From NCBI RefSeq assembly GCF_900111345.1, contig NZ_FOGY01000001.1, positions 372,001 through 436,000 on the forward strand: a stretch of DNA of 64,000 bases, given 5' to 3'. Numbering within the stretch: the first letter of the stretch is position 1; each line of letters opens with the position of its first letter. The position numbers and the translations under genes are program-made. The stretch is from Psychrobacillus sp. OK032. GTDB taxonomy: Bacteria; Bacillota; Bacilli; Bacillales_A; Planococcaceae. Below, piece by piece: positions 53,869 to 63,375 of the stretch. Under the pieces are notes generated by a model. That model had not been told where the DNA came from. It ran no database searches and saw only the letters and a program-made list of their open reading frames with translations.

Positions 53869-54878
53869 CGTGTGATTCCTCCTTCTTCACTTTCGAAATG
53901 AAAGTGCTGCCAGCAAGTACATCTAACTAGATGACCCGGAGAAACTTCGTGCATCGTTGGATTTTCTTCGTGCATCCCTTCTGAAATCCATGGTATACGC
54001 GTGGAAAATCTACATCCTGTTCTTGGTAAATTTATTAGAGATGGAACAATTCCTTGAATTACTTGCAGCTTTTCATTCTCGCTATTCATTTGTGGGATCG
54101 AGTTGAACAGCGAACGTGTATATGGATGCAACGGATTTGTAAATAATCCCTCAACTGTTGCCTCTTCTATAATTTGGCCAGCATACATAACGGCAACTCG
54201 GTCTGCAACCTCTGCTACAACTCCTAAGTCATGCGTTATTAAAACAATTCCTGCTCCAGTTTCTGCTTGCAAATCTTTTAACAAATCCAAAATTTGTGCT
54301 TGAATCGTAACATCTAGAGCTGTTGTTGGTTCATCTGCAATGATTATATTTGGCTTACAGGAAATAGCAATTGCAATAATAACCCGTTGTCGCATTCCAC
54401 CTGACAATTGATGTGGAAATTGTTTCGCAATACGCGCCGGATTGGAAATTCCAACTTGTGTTAACAATTCTAAAACACGTTTATCTCGTTGCTCTTTAGT
54501 CATTTTTGTATGAAAGGCTAATCCCTCTTCAATTTGATGGCCAATTCGCATTAACGGATTCAATGCAGAAAGTGGATCTTGGAAAATCATTCCGATTTCT
54601 TCGCCGCGGACTTTGTTAAACTTCTCTTCATCCAATTTTGCAAGATTGATACCTTTATAAATGATTTCTCCTTCTACTCTCGTCTTGTTATGATCATGAA
54701 GTCCAATTATAGATGTGGCTAATGTTGACTTTCCACACCCTGACTCACCAACAATGGCAAGTATTTCATTTCTCTTAAGTGAAATAGATACACCATCGAC
54801 TGCATCAAAATATGTATCCTTTATCCGAAAACCTGTATGTAAGTTATTAATCGATAAAAGTTGCTCTGTGCTGTTCAA
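53865..54878 (-). CDS. appD: App peptide transporter ATP-binding protein AppD
   Basis: 337 residues from a TTG at 54878, which has AAAGGAGA 6 bases upstream; the frame extends seven codons further without a site. Walker A AIVGESGCGKSTLATS is near residue 40, the signature LSGGMRQRVIIAIAI near 150 and Walker B IIIADEPTTALD near 175. The C-terminal NPLHPYTRSLFNSIPQM and a CRFSTRIPW segment are typical of OppD-like proteins. It heads the appDFBCA operon. Confidence 0.92.
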   Translation of the reverse strand: MNSTEQLLSINNLHTGFRIKDTYFDAVDGVSISLKRNEILAIVGESGCGKSTLATSIIGLHDHNKTRVEGEIIYKGINLAKLDEEKFNKVRGEEIGMIFQDPLSALNPLMRIGHQIEEGLAFHTKMTKEQRDKRVLELLTQVGISNPARIAKQFPHQLSGGMRQRVIIAIAISCKPNIIIADEPTTALDVTIQAQILDLLKDLQAETGAGIVLITHDLGVVAEVADRVAVMYAGQIIEEATVEGLFTNPLHPYTRSLFNSIPQMNSENEKLQVIQGIVPSLINLPRTGCRFSTRIPWISEGMHEENPTMHEVSPGHLVRCTCWQHFHFESEEGGITR

Positions 54879-54899
54879 AGTAATTCTCCTTTCATGCAA

Positions 54900-55230
54900 T
54901 CGATTATTTCCCCTTAAACATTGAAAATTACTTAACTATTAAATTGTTACACTTTTCAGTTTTGTTACCTTAATTACAAAGTCTATTACAATATCTTTAC
55001 AATCGCAATAATTATTTTTTGCTAATTCCCTTTTTTTACTCTTTTCAGAAAACTGTAAATAGGTCGAATATCTAGTATTTTCAATGGTTTTAGCTTGTCC
55101 TAAATGATTTTAAAATTTATTTTAATTTATGAATGATCTATCATTTTTCGACATATTATATCAAAAAAATATTCATTAACACGCTAAAACTCTACTAAAC
55201 TAGTACTTCAACTCAACAAATTAAAATGTA
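54900..55230. other. AT-rich promoter region upstream of appD
   Basis: This stretch has no ORF and is very AT-rich. It should hold the app promoter, but I cannot choose one. A TTTAAAATTTATTTTAATTT segment near 55100 could bind CodY or another AT-preferring regulator; I do not claim it. Confidence 0.45.
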
Positions 55231-55272
55231 AACAAAAAAGCATTTCCAAATTTTAACTTGGAAATGCTTTTG
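55231..55272 (-). terminator. Terminator of fabF
   Basis: AAAAGCATTTCCAA pairs with TTGGAAATGCTTTT over an eight-base loop, followed by TTTTGTTTACA on the minus strand. Confidence 0.9.
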
Positions 55273-55280
55273 ATATGTTT

Positions 55281-56516
55281 TTATAGTTTTTTAAATAAAA
55301 TACTTGCATTATGTCCGCCAAATCCTAGGGAGTTACTCATGGCATATTCAAGATTTGCTGTTCTTGCAACGTTCGGTACATAATCTAGATCGCATTCTGG
55401 ATCCGGCGTTTCTAAATTGATCGTTGGTGGTAAAATACCTTCTTTTAATGCGAGCACCGTAAAGATTGCTTCTACTCCACCAGCTGCTCCTAACAAGTGA
55501 CCAGTCATTGATTTTGTGGAACTCATCGCAAGTTTATATGCATGTTCCGTAAAAACAGATTTCACGGCCATTGTTTCAAACTGGTCATTGTATGGAGTAC
55601 TTGTTCCGTGCGCATTGATATAATCAACTTGCTCTGGGTTTATACCTGCATCATCAATTGCTTGTTGCATCGCACGCGCAGCACCTTCTCCTCCTGGTGC
55701 TGGAGCTGTAATATGATGTGCATCTCCTGTAGAGCCATAGCCGATAATTTCTGCATAAATTTTTGCTCCACGAGCAACTGCATGCTCATACTCTTCTAAA
55801 ATGATAATTCCTGCACCTTCTCCAATAACAAATCCATCACGGTTCGCATCAAATGGCTTAGATGCCGTTTTAGGATCAGTGTTCAATGTAAGTGCAGTAT
55901 TTGAACAAAATCCTGCAACGGACATATGCGTAATAGGTGATTCTGCTCCACCTGTTATCATCACATCCGCGTCTCCGCGCTCAATTACTTTAAATGCATC
56001 TCCAATCGAGTTTGTACCGGAAGCACATGCAGTAACCGAACATGAATTTATCGCTTTTGCACCAAAATGAATAGATACTTGACCAGCAGCCATATCTGGA
56101 ATCATCATCGGTACAAAAAACGGACTAACACGACGAGCTCCTTTTTCTAAAAATGTACGGAACTGATTTTCATATGTTTCCATTCCACCAATACCAGAAC
56201 CAATCCATACACCAGTTCGAAGACCTACCTCTTCCGTAATCGTTAAATTAGCATCTTCCACTGCCATGATAGAAGCAGCAAGTGCATAATGCGTGAAACG
56301 ATCCATTTTACGCGCTTCTTTTCTTTCAATATATTTCTCTATATCAAAGTCTTTCACTTCCGCTGCAACTTTTGCTGAGAACTGACTTGCATCTAGTCTT
56401 GTAAGCATACCTACGCCTGACTTACCTTCTTTAATACCAGACCAAGTTGTCTCTATATCGTTACCAAGCGGTGTAACAGCGCCTATTCCTGTTACAACAA
56501 CTCTACGTTTCGTCAT
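55281..56516 (-). CDS. fabF: 3-oxoacyl-ACP synthase II
   Basis: 411 residues. The Cys-His-His triad appears as VTACASGTN (Cys near 162), [11 protein letters not shown] (His near 302) and [14 protein letters not shown] (His near 339). It elongates acyl-ACP in the type II fatty acid pathway, using malonyl-ACP, and is the cerulenin target in Bacillus. AGAAAGGATG precedes the ATG. It follows fabH by 30 bases in one transcript under the FapR site. Confidence 0.96.
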   Translation of the reverse strand: MTKRRVVVTGIGAVTPLGNDIETTWSGIKEGKSGVGMLTRLDASQFSAKVAAEVKDFDIEKYIERKEARKMDRFTHYALAASIMAVEDANLTITEEVGLRTGVWIGSGIGGMETYENQFRTFLEKGARRVSPFFVPMMIPDMAAGQVSIHFGAKAINSCSVTACASGTNSIGDAFKVIERGDADVMITGGAESPITHMSVAGFCSNTALTLNTDPKTASKPFDANRDGFVIGEGAGIIILEEYEHAVARGAKIYAEIIGYGSTGDAHHITAPAPGGEGAARAMQQAIDDAGINPEQVDYINAHGTSTPYNDQFETMAVKSVFTEHAYKLAMSSTKSMTGHLLGAAGGVEAIFTVLALKEGILPPTINLETPDPECDLDYVPNVARTANLEYAMSNSLGFGGHNASILFKKL

Positions 56517-56546
56517 GAATATTCATCCTTTCTCGCAGTTATTTAT

Positions 56547-57482
56547 TTATCTTCCCCATTTTAACGTAATAGCGCCCCAAGTTAAACCGCCACCAAAACC
56601 AACCATTACGAGGACATCATCCTCTTTTACTTTCCCGTTAACCACTTCTTCTTTTAATGAAAGTGGAATGGAAGCAGAAGAGGTATTCCCATACTTATGA
56701 ATTGTTTTAGACATCTTTTCTTCTGGTAATCCTAATCTTTCTCTCGATGCTTCCATGATACGGATATTCGCTTGATGAGGGATTAGCATATCGATATCTT
56801 CTTTGGAAAGACCCGCTTTTTCTATCACATTAACGGCAGATTCACCCATTTGTCTTACAGCAAATTTGAACACTTCTCTACCATTCATCATTAAATGTGG
56901 ACCCTCTTGGTATAAATGTTTTCCACCGCTACCTGCAGCTCCTAGCTCGAATGATAAAATACCGCGACCTTCTGAAACTTTACTAACTACCGCTGCTCCT
57001 GCTCCGTCACCGAATAATACTGCAGTATTACGATCTTCCCAATCCGTAATTTTAGAAAGTTTTTCTACTCCTACAACAAGTACATGTGAGTAAGTATCAG
57101 ATTCTACAAATTGTTTTGCAGTAACTAATCCGTATATAAATCCTGCACAAGCTGCCGAAACATCCATCGCTGCAGCATTTGTTGCACCTAATTGATCTTG
57201 TAGCATGGAGGAAACACTTGGAAACGGTGTATCCGGTGTCACAGTTGCAACTAGGATAAGTCCAATTTGTTCAGGTGAAATTCCTGCATCCTTAATCGCT
57301 TCTTTTGCTGCTTCAAATGCTAAGTGAGATGTATTTTGATCATCTCCAGCTATTCTTCTTTCTTCTATACCAGTTCTTGTTCGAATCCATTCATCAGAAG
57401 TATCTACCATTTTTTCAAGGTCTTCATTTGTCAATATTTTTTCAGGTGAGTATGTTCCTAACCCAATAATTCCTGCATTCAT
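56547..57482 (-). CDS. fabH: 3-oxoacyl-ACP synthase III
   Basis: 311 residues. Catalytic Cys in [12 protein letters not shown] near residue 112, His in [11 protein letters not shown] near 238 and Asn in [12 protein letters not shown] near 268 are all present. It starts fatty acid synthesis by condensing an acyl-CoA primer with malonyl-ACP; in Bacillales the primers are mostly branched. AAAGGGGA lies 6 bases before the ATG. The fabH-fabF order matches B. subtilis fabHA-fabF. Confidence 0.96.
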   Translation of the reverse strand: MNAGIIGLGTYSPEKILTNEDLEKMVDTSDEWIRTRTGIEERRIAGDDQNTSHLAFEAAKEAIKDAGISPEQIGLILVATVTPDTPFPSVSSMLQDQLGATNAAAMDVSAACAGFIYGLVTAKQFVESDTYSHVLVVGVEKLSKITDWEDRNTAVLFGDGAGAAVVSKVSEGRGILSFELGAAGSGGKHLYQEGPHLMMNGREVFKFAVRQMGESAVNVIEKAGLSKEDIDMLIPHQANIRIMEASRERLGLPEEKMSKTIHKYGNTSSASIPLSLKEEVVNGKVKEDDVLVMVGFGGGLTWGAITLKWGR

Positions 57483-57506
57483 GAAAGTTCCCCTTTTCTT
57501 ATAATC

Positions 57507-57528
57507 TATTATTAGTACCTGGTAATAA
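57507..57528 (-). promoter_or_regulatory. FapR operator of fabH-fabF
   Basis: TTAGTACCTGGTAATAA lies in an imperfect palindrome with ATTATTA and TAATAAT ends. It resembles the FapR box (TTAGTACCTnnTACTAA-like), where malonyl-CoA releases the repressor. It overlaps the expected transcription start. Confidence 0.75.
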
Positions 57529-57556
57529 TAATAACTAATTTATGTACAATTTTCAA
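57528..57556 (-). promoter_or_regulatory. SigA promoter of fabH-fabF
   Basis: TTGAAA and TATTAT are 17 bases apart on the minus strand. The FapR box begins at the -10 region. Confidence 0.75.
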
Positions 57557-57648
57557 CAATAGACTTTCATAATTCAAATATTCTTTTGAAAAGTCTTTTG
57601 TTATGGTATGATACAGATAGTAAAAATTAGCTTCTGAGGTGAAATTAC

Positions 57649-57837
57649 ATGCAATATATTATGACATTTGTTTGGTCAGCTATTTTAGTTTCTATGCTTA
57701 ATTATGTAGTAAGTTCTGTACAAGCGGTACCATTTGTATTTAATCATGGACTTATCATGTCAGTACCAGTTGCTATTATGATCTTTATCATTACAGCGAT
57801 CATTCCAAACGATCCACTTCCAAAAGAACAACACTAA
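57649..57837 (+). CDS. yjzB: DUF2929-like small membrane protein (YjzB)
   Basis: 62 residues, two helices: IMTFVWSAILVSMLNYVV and VPVAIMIFIITAI. The conserved head (MQYIMTFVWSAIL, then NYVVSSVQ) is the DUF2929 type; B. subtilis YjzB sits next to fabHA in the same divergent place. GAGGTG is 8 bases before the ATG and a terminator follows at once. Function unknown. Confidence 0.75.
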   Translation: MQYIMTFVWSAILVSMLNYVVSSVQAVPFVFNHGLIMSVPVAIMIFIITAIIPNDPLPKEQH

Positions 57838-57878
57838 AAAAAACAGCTCCCTGCATAGGGAGCTGTTTTTATTTTTGC
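57838..57878 (+). terminator. Terminator of yjzB
   Basis: AAACAGCTCCCT pairs with AGGGAGCTGTTT over a four-base loop, followed by TTATTTTT. Confidence 0.93.
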
Positions 57879-57930
57879 TGAAAATATAACATGTTATTAA
57901 TTTTAATAAAGAACCGCGGGTGAGAAGGTT

Positions 57931-58014
57931 CTTGCGATTCGAAATGTGTATCTTGCGATTCTATACGTTGAAGTTACGGTTCGTGATGTCTAACTTGCGA
58001 TTTGCCTTTATTTT
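57931..58014 (-). repeat. Tandem array of four 21-nt units, second type
   Basis: On the plus strand units start at 57931, 57952, 57973 and 57994, each opening CTTGCGATT or GTTACGGTT and running exactly 21 bases. On the minus strand each unit holds GAATCGCAAG or a variant, which recalls the GAANNCG start of the 25.8 kb array. A fragment GATTGGAGCGGAAATCAAC at 58143 belongs to the GC-rich family. The rest of 58015-58188 shows nothing. Confidence 0.6.
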
Positions 58015-58188
58015 GTGTAATAACATTAAATTGTTGTGCATTTATTAGTGCTTGGAGAGAGGATGCCTTTGCTTTAACTAGATTTTCATAAGTTTAATCG
58101 TCTTATTTATCACTTATATACTATGAGTAATAGCAATTTTTATTGATTGGAGCGGAAATCAACTTAGCAGATAGACTGAACGACTTTC

Positions 58189-60321
58189 TTATCTAAGAAA
58201 TAATTCCCCATCTTCTACTAAAGCAACTACTGTTCCACCTGGAAGGATGGTACCTCCGATCAACAGTTTTGCTACGGCAGTTTCCAAATGACGTTGGATA
58301 AATCGTTTCAATGGTCTTGCTCCAAACGCGGCATCCGTTCCTTCATCTACAATCCATTTAATAACCGAATCTTCGACCTGCAGAGTGATTTCTTGCTCAA
58401 GCAATCGATTTTGTAGCTGTTTCACATATTTCGCTGCGATTTTTTCAAAATGATGCGTAGTTAGAGAGTGGAACATAATAATATCGTCCATACGATTTAA
58501 TAACTCGGGCTTGAAATGTTCACGTAGAGCGGTCATTACTAGTGCCTCTTCCTCTTCACCAACTACACCTGTTGTACTCGCTAAATATTGGGAGCCGATA
58601 TTGGAAGTTAAAATAACAATTGTATTTGTAAAGTTTACGATTCGACCTTGGCTATCTGTAATTCTTCCGTCATCCATTAATTGCAATAAAATATTCGCAA
58701 CATCTGGATGGGCTTTTTCAATCTCATCCAGTAATACGACCGAATATGGATTTCTTCGTACTGCTTCCGTTAATTGGCCACCTTCTTCATAGCCAACATA
58801 TCCAGGAGGAGCTCCTACAAGTCTAGACACACTGTGCTTTTCCATATACTCGGACATATCAATCCGAATAAAATGCTCTTCCGAATCAAATAAATTGGCA
58901 GCAAGCGACTTCGCTAGTTCCGTTTTCCCTACGCCAGTAGGTCCTAAAAATAAGAAAGAACCAATTGGTTTATGTGGATCCTTAATGCCTGCTCTTGCAC
59001 GCCAAACCGCTTCTGTAACTAATTGAACCGCTTTGTCCTGACCTACTACTCTTTCTCCTAGCGTCTCATTTAAACGGAGCAGTTTTTCACGTTCCCCTTC
59101 TACAAGCTTCGTCACTGGAATTCCTGTCCATCTAGAAACGATTGAAGCAATTTCTTCTGCGGTTACTTCTTCACGGAGTAATCTAGTGCTCGAGTCTTCA
59201 TTTACTTGTTTCTCATAAGCATGTAGTTCTTTTTCTAGTGTCGGAATCTTACCGTGGCGTAGTTCCGCTGCTTTGTTTAAATCATATTTATTTTCCGCGT
59301 CTTCTAATTCTCTACGATAACGGTCTAATTCTTCTCGTTTTTGTTGAATTACTTGAATAGACTCTTTTTCTTCCGTCCATTTGTTGCGCATTTCACTAGA
59401 AGATAGCTCCAGTTCTTTTAAGTCTTCACGTAAAATTTCTAAGCGTTTTTGACTTGCTGCATCCTTTTCTTTCATGAGAGCTTGTTCTTCAATTTGCAAT
59501 TGCATCATTTTTCTTGTTACTTCATCGAGCTCTTGTGGCATCGAATCGATTTCTGTTCGAATCATTGCGCACGCTTCGTCTACAAGGTCAATTGCTTTAT
59601 CGGGTAAAAATCGTTCTGTAATATATCGATTCGAAAGTTCCGCCGCTGCAACGATGGCACGGTCGTGAATGCGGACACCGTGATGTAACTCATAGCGTTC
59701 TTTTAACCCGCGCAAAATAGAAACGGTGTCTTCAACAGAAGGTTCTCGAACTAATACTTGTTGAAATCGTCTTTCGAGTGCAGGATCTTTTTCTATATAC
59801 ATGCGATATTCATCTAATGTCGTAGCACCGATACAATGCAGTTCACCGCGAGCGAGCATCGGTTTTAACATATTGCCCGCATCCATTGCGCCATCTGTTT
59901 TACCAGCACCGACAATCGTATGAATTTCGTCGATGAATAAAATAATTTGCCCTTCGCTTTCTTTTACCTGTTTTAAGACAGCTTGCAAACGCTCTTCGAA
60001 TTCACCACGATATTTCGCACCAGCAATAAGTGAGCTCATATCTAGCTCGAAAATTTCTTTTTCTTTTAATCCTTCCGGTACGTCTTTTCGAACAATTCGT
60101 TGTGCTAATCCTTCCACAATCGCCGTTTTCCCAACACCTGGTTCACCGATCAGCACTGGATTGTTTTTCGTTTTTCTAGATAATATTCGAATGACGTCTC
60201 GGATTTCTTGGTCTCGTCCAATAACTGGATCCATTTTCCCTTCTTTCACTGCAGTAACTAGATTACGTCCGTACGTTTCTAAAGGGCTTTTTTCATCTGT
60301 TTGTTTCATTTGCATAACCAA
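58189..60321 (-). CDS. clpB: ClpB-type disaggregase lacking the N-terminal domain
   Basis: 710 residues, versus about 860 for full ClpB. It starts directly at the linker before the first ATPase domain: [16 protein letters not shown], Walker [10 protein letters not shown] near residue 62, sensor [13 protein letters not shown] near 130. A middle domain of about 120 residues (helical, rich in Glu/Lys, residues 280-400) is present, which marks ClpB and excludes ClpC. The second ATPase domain follows, with [13 protein letters not shown] near 470 and arginine-finger [12 protein letters not shown] near 600. The TTG start has GGAGG 6 bases upstream; an ATG two codons later is possible. A CtsR site lies upstream. 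Confidence 0.9.
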   Translation of the reverse strand: MVMQMKQTDEKSPLETYGRNLVTAVKEGKMDPVIGRDQEIRDVIRILSRKTKNNPVLIGEPGVGKTAIVEGLAQRIVRKDVPEGLKEKEIFELDMSSLIAGAKYRGEFEERLQAVLKQVKESEGQIILFIDEIHTIVGAGKTDGAMDAGNMLKPMLARGELHCIGATTLDEYRMYIEKDPALERRFQQVLVREPSVEDTVSILRGLKERYELHHGVRIHDRAIVAAAELSNRYITERFLPDKAIDLVDEACAMIRTEIDSMPQELDEVTRKMMQLQIEEQALMKEKDAASQKRLEILREDLKELELSSSEMRNKWTEEKESIQVIQQKREELDRYRRELEDAENKYDLNKAAELRHGKIPTLEKELHAYEKQVNEDSSTRLLREEVTAEEIASIVSRWTGIPVTKLVEGEREKLLRLNETLGERVVGQDKAVQLVTEAVWRARAGIKDPHKPIGSFLFLGPTGVGKTELAKSLAANLFDSEEHFIRIDMSEYMEKHSVSRLVGAPPGYVGYEEGGQLTEAVRRNPYSVVLLDEIEKAHPDVANILLQLMDDGRITDSQGRIVNFTNTIVILTSNIGSQYLASTTGVVGEEEEALVMTALREHFKPELLNRMDDIIMFHSLTTHHFEKIAAKYVKQLQNRLLEQEITLQVEDSVIKWIVDEGTDAAFGARPLKRFIQRHLETAVAKLLIGGTILPGGTVVALVEDGELFLR

Positions 60322-60341
60322 ACGTCTCCTCCCTGAAATTG

Positions 60342-60358
60342 TTTGACCTTCTTTGACT
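60342..60358 (-). promoter_or_regulatory. CtsR operator of clpB
   Basis: On the minus strand AGTCAAAGAAGGTCAAA is a direct repeat of RGTCAAA with a three-base spacer NAN, the CtsR consensus. It overlaps the expected transcription start, so heat or stress inactivation of CtsR would open clpB. Confidence 0.85.
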
Positions 60359-60364
60359 AATATA

Positions 60365-60394
60365 ATTATAATATCCTTTTGTGAAATTTGTAAA
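60365..60394 (-). promoter_or_regulatory. SigA promoter of clpB
   Basis: TTTACA and TATAAT are 18 bases apart on the minus strand, directly before the CtsR box. Confidence 0.75.
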
Positions 60395-60469
60395 GAAAAG
60401 TGATTTTAACTCGATACATATAGTGAATATGCTATTATTATCATATCGATGGGAAGGTTGTGATTTAAT

Positions 60470-61165
60470 ATGAACGTTCATACTTCAACACCCCAAGGTA
60501 TTTATTCATTATTTGAGCAATTTGGTTCCAAACATAAAATAGAAAAAAATCGCCCTGTTTTCCTAGAAGGAGAACGTTCGGAGGATGTCTATCTTATTCA
60601 GTCGGGTTCTGTCCGAATAACGAAAGATACAGAAAGTGGTCAAATGTTAACGATACGTATTGCTGGCCCAAAAACTTTTATCGGGGAAACTTCTGTTTTT
60701 TGCGAAGTTATTTATCATTCTGTTTCGGCACACACGAATGAACCCACTCAGTTACTAGTAATACCTCGAGATCAACTCGAAAAACTTATATCTTCCTCTT
60801 CGTTACTCATAATGGAATGGATGAAAGTTATTCAAACACATAATTTAAAAAATGAAACTCGCTTTAGAGACTTATTGTTGCACGGCAAAAAAGGTGCTCT
60901 CTATTCTACGCTCATTCGTCTTTCTAATACATATGGTGTAGAACAAAAGGACGGTAGCATAGTAATCGACTATGCCTTAACAAATCAAGAACTAGCAAAT
61001 TTTTGTGCAACGAGTCGAGAAGTAGTTAATCGTATGCTAAATGATTTAAAAAAGCTTGGTATCATTTCTTTTGTTAAAGGGATTATTACCATACATGATC
61101 TACATTTTTTACGAACTGAAGTAGAATGCGACAATTGTCCATTACATATTTGTCGCATAGATTAA
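60470..61165 (+). CDS. fnr: Fnr, oxygen-sensing transcription regulator (Crp/Fnr family)
   Basis: 231 residues. The cyclic-nucleotide-like beta roll covers residues 20-130, and the helix-turn-helix (NQELANFCATSREVVNRMLNDLKKLG) is near residue 175-200. The C-terminus carries CDNCPLHIC, that is C-x2-C-x4-C, matching the three C-terminal Cys of B. subtilis Fnr, whose [4Fe-4S] cluster also uses an Asp. This separates it from CcpA- or ArcR-type relatives. It activates nitrate respiration and fermentation genes under low oxygen. A TGATTTAAT site lies upstream of the ATG. Confidence 0.85.
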   Translation: MNVHTSTPQGIYSLFEQFGSKHKIEKNRPVFLEGERSEDVYLIQSGSVRITKDTESGQMLTIRIAGPKTFIGETSVFCEVIYHSVSAHTNEPTQLLVIPRDQLEKLISSSSLLIMEWMKVIQTHNLKNETRFRDLLLHGKKGALYSTLIRLSNTYGVEQKDGSIVIDYALTNQELANFCATSREVVNRMLNDLKKLGIISFVKGIITIHDLHFLRTEVECDNCPLHICRID

Positions 61166-61167
61166 AT

Positions 61168-61214
61168 AAGGCACTTTCCATGCGTTTGCCATTTGAAGAG
61201 TGCTTTTTTATTTG
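61168..61214 (+). terminator. Terminator of fnr
   Basis: GGCACTTTCCATG-side pairs with GAAGAGTGCTTTTTT (stem GCACT/AGTGC), followed by six T residues. Confidence 0.65.
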
Positions 61215-61244
61215 GGGGTTGGTTGCTCTTTGGATTCTTCCCAT

Positions 61245-61286
61245 AAAAAAGCGCAAGGCGATCTATAAGATGCCTTGCGCTTTTTC
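61245..61286 (-). terminator. Terminator of yitW
   Basis: AAAAAGCGCAAGGC pairs with GCCTTGCGCTTTTT over a ten-base loop; both strands have T-rich runs. Confidence 0.9.
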
Positions 61287-61289
61287 TAT

Positions 61290-61598
61290 TTATCTAATAC
61301 CTAGAGCGATTTTTGCGTATCTTGACATATTTTCTCTTGACCATGGTGGATTGAAGACGATGTTTACATCTGTTTCTTTAACTTCTGGTAATTCACCAAG
61401 TGCTGTTTTTACTTGATCTACAATCATCGGTCCCATTGGGCATCCGATAGAAGTTAATGTCATTGTAACGTTAGCCGTACCTTCTTCCGTCAAATCTACA
61501 TCATATACTAAACCTAAATTGACAATATCAACGCCTAACTCAGGGTCAATAACATTTTCGAGTGCAGCCATCATGCTGTCTTTCATATCTTGATCCAT
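61290..61598 (-). CDS. yitW: Iron-sulfur assembly factor, MIP18/DUF59 family (YitW)
   Basis: 102 residues, nearly all one DUF59 domain: ENVIDPELGVDIVNLGLVYDVD near residue 14, TMTLTSIGCPMGPMI near 45 with the conserved Cys, and VNIVFNPPWSRENMS near 80. Related SufT/PaaD-like proteins help mature Fe-S proteins. GGAGGA lies 6-7 bases before the ATG. It is followed downstream only by the fnr gene on the other strand, so a link to the Fe-S regulator Fnr is suggestive. Confidence 0.85.
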   Translation of the reverse strand: MDQDMKDSMMAALENVIDPELGVDIVNLGLVYDVDLTEEGTANVTMTLTSIGCPMGPMIVDQVKTALGELPEVKETDVNIVFNPPWSRENMSRYAKIALGIR

Positions 61599-61646
61599 TT
61601 AAAATCCTCCTTTATTACTTTCATTCATCATAACAAACAAGTGTAT

Positions 61647-62405
61647 TTATGCCAAACTGTTTGCTAACCATTTCGTCGCTGCTAACATTCCTTTGCGCGA
61701 TACAGCATGTCCTGCTGATTTTTCTTTCACGAATTCGATTGATTGATCGCCATACTCTTCTTCAAATACTTTTATAAAGTGAGCAGTAGGTGCAAAAGGT
61801 ACGACTGGATCCTTTTCGCCATGCCAGAAAAACAGCGGCTTACCTTTTAGTTTTTCCATTTGGTTTGTTGCATCGAACGTTGCTAAAGTATCGAGCATAT
61901 TTTTTCGTTCTTCGGCGTTTAATGGTATTTGGAAGCCTTTTTGCTCCACTTGTTCCATCTGTGCTTTCGCTAGCTCCACATAACCGGGAGTTCCCATTAA
62001 GATAACCGCAGCATCTATCCAAGGATAAGTAGTTAAGCAACCAAGCGTTGTGATACCACCCATGGAGGTACCAGCAATCCCGATTTTCTGGTTAGTTAAA
62101 TAGCCACGTTTTAGCAGCTCTTCTTGTAAAATGCCCACTTCTTCAATAGAAGTTAATACCGTTTCCCAAAAACGTAGGCTTATCTCGACTTGGTCTAATT
62201 GTTCATCTCGATTTCCGTGTAAATGAGCATCTGGTAAAATGACACGACATCCTTCGTGCACTAGTTGATAGGCATAATGGAGATTATGTTCCTTTGCGCT
62301 TTCAAAACCATGGAGAAAAAGAACGATTGGTGCATTATTTTGCGTTTCTTCATGATAAATATGTAATAAAGGAATGTCTCGCCATAATTCATGTTGTACA
62401 ATCAT
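61647..62405 (-). CDS. yitV: Alpha/beta hydrolase (YitV-like esterase)
   Basis: 252 residues. LFLHGFESAKEHNLHYAYQL near residue 28, AGTSMGGITTLG near 110 with the nucleophile Ser, FFWHGEKDPVVP near 190 with an Asp, and KSAGHAVSRKG near 232 with His make a complete triad. YitV of B. subtilis, next to yitW and yitU, has the same organisation. It probably hydrolyses an ester; the substrate is unknown. A GGGTGAAG precedes the ATG. Confidence 0.82.
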   Translation of the reverse strand: MIVQHELWRDIPLLHIYHEETQNNAPIVLFLHGFESAKEHNLHYAYQLVHEGCRVILPDAHLHGNRDEQLDQVEISLRFWETVLTSIEEVGILQEELLKRGYLTNQKIGIAGTSMGGITTLGCLTTYPWIDAAVILMGTPGYVELAKAQMEQVEQKGFQIPLNAEERKNMLDTLATFDATNQMEKLKGKPLFFWHGEKDPVVPFAPTAHFIKVFEEEYGDQSIEFVKEKSAGHAVSRKGMLAATKWLANSLA

Positions 62406-62542
62406 TTACTTCACCCACCTTTTTGTATATATTATTATTCTAACAAAGCAATTCAAAATTTACAAAAAGCATAGACTATACATTTTGACCTTCTTATGGG
62501 AACACGATACACTTTATATAAGAATAGAAGGGAGTTTTTCAA

Positions 62543-63364
62543 TTGCAACGTCATTTAATCGTATTAGATCTAGATGGAACTTTATTGACAGATGAAAAGG
62601 TTATTTCGAACAAAACAAAAAACACACTTCTTCAAGCGAAAGAAGAAGGCCATGAAGTAATGATTGCAACTGGAAGACCATATAGATCCAGTGAAATGTA
62701 TTATAAAGAGCTTGGTTTAACTACACCAATCGTCAACTTTAATGGAGCATTTGTACACCACCCTATGAATAAGTCATGGCAAACTGTACATAAACCAATT
62801 GAATTGAATGTCGTAAAAGAAGTAGTTGAGGCTGTAGAAAGCTACTCCATTAAAAACATGCTTGCAGAAGTGCTAGATGACGTTTACTTACACTATCATG
62901 ATGAACAAATGATGTCTGCGTTTGCATTAGGCAATCCTAACATTACGACCGGCGATTTACGTACTTTCTTACAAAAAGATCCTACGAGTTTACTTATTCA
63001 TGCAGAGGAAGATTCGGTCGATTTAGTTCGAAAACATTTACGCGATGTCCACGCGGAAGTAATTGATCACCGTAGATGGGGTGCACCGTGGGATGTAATT
63101 GAAATTGTTCGCCACGGGTTAAACAAAGCTGTTGGCTTATCTCATGTCTCTTCTTATTTGAACATACCGCAAGAACGAATTATTGCCTTTGGTGATGAAG
63201 ACAATGATTTGGAAATGATTGAGTATGCTGGAGTTGGAGTTGCGATGGGAAATGCGATCAAACCATTGCAAAATATAGCCAATGAAATAACAAAAACAAA
63301 CAACGAAGATGGGATTGCTGACTTCTTAATAGAGAGATTAAAATTAAAGCAAAAAGCTTTTTAG
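62543..63364 (+). CDS. yitU: HAD hydrolase of the Cof/YitU family
   Basis: 273 residues. Motif I is VLDLDGTLLTDE (catalytic Asps near residues 9 and 11), motif II VMIATGRPYRS near 40, and motif III/IV is KAVGLSHV... GDEDNDLEMIEYAG near 218. The cap is the C2 type. B. subtilis YitU can dephosphorylate a riboflavin intermediate (the pyrimidine phosphate). A TTG start has AAGGGAG 8 bases upstream. DegV follows after 11 bases, so the two may be one transcript. Confidence 0.88.
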   Translation: MQRHLIVLDLDGTLLTDEKVISNKTKNTLLQAKEEGHEVMIATGRPYRSSEMYYKELGLTTPIVNFNGAFVHHPMNKSWQTVHKPIELNVVKEVVEAVESYSIKNMLAEVLDDVYLHYHDEQMMSAFALGNPNITTGDLRTFLQKDPTSLLIHAEEDSVDLVRKHLRDVHAEVIDHRRWGAPWDVIEIVRHGLNKAVGLSHVSSYLNIPQERIIAFGDEDNDLEMIEYAGVGVAMGNAIKPLQNIANEITKTNNEDGIADFLIERLKLKQKAF

Positions 63365-63375
63365 GGGGATAAAAG

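Noticed and set aside
55542-56070. Plus-strand ORFs opposite fabF
   Set aside because: They are complementary to conserved fabF codons and are not expected to be genes.
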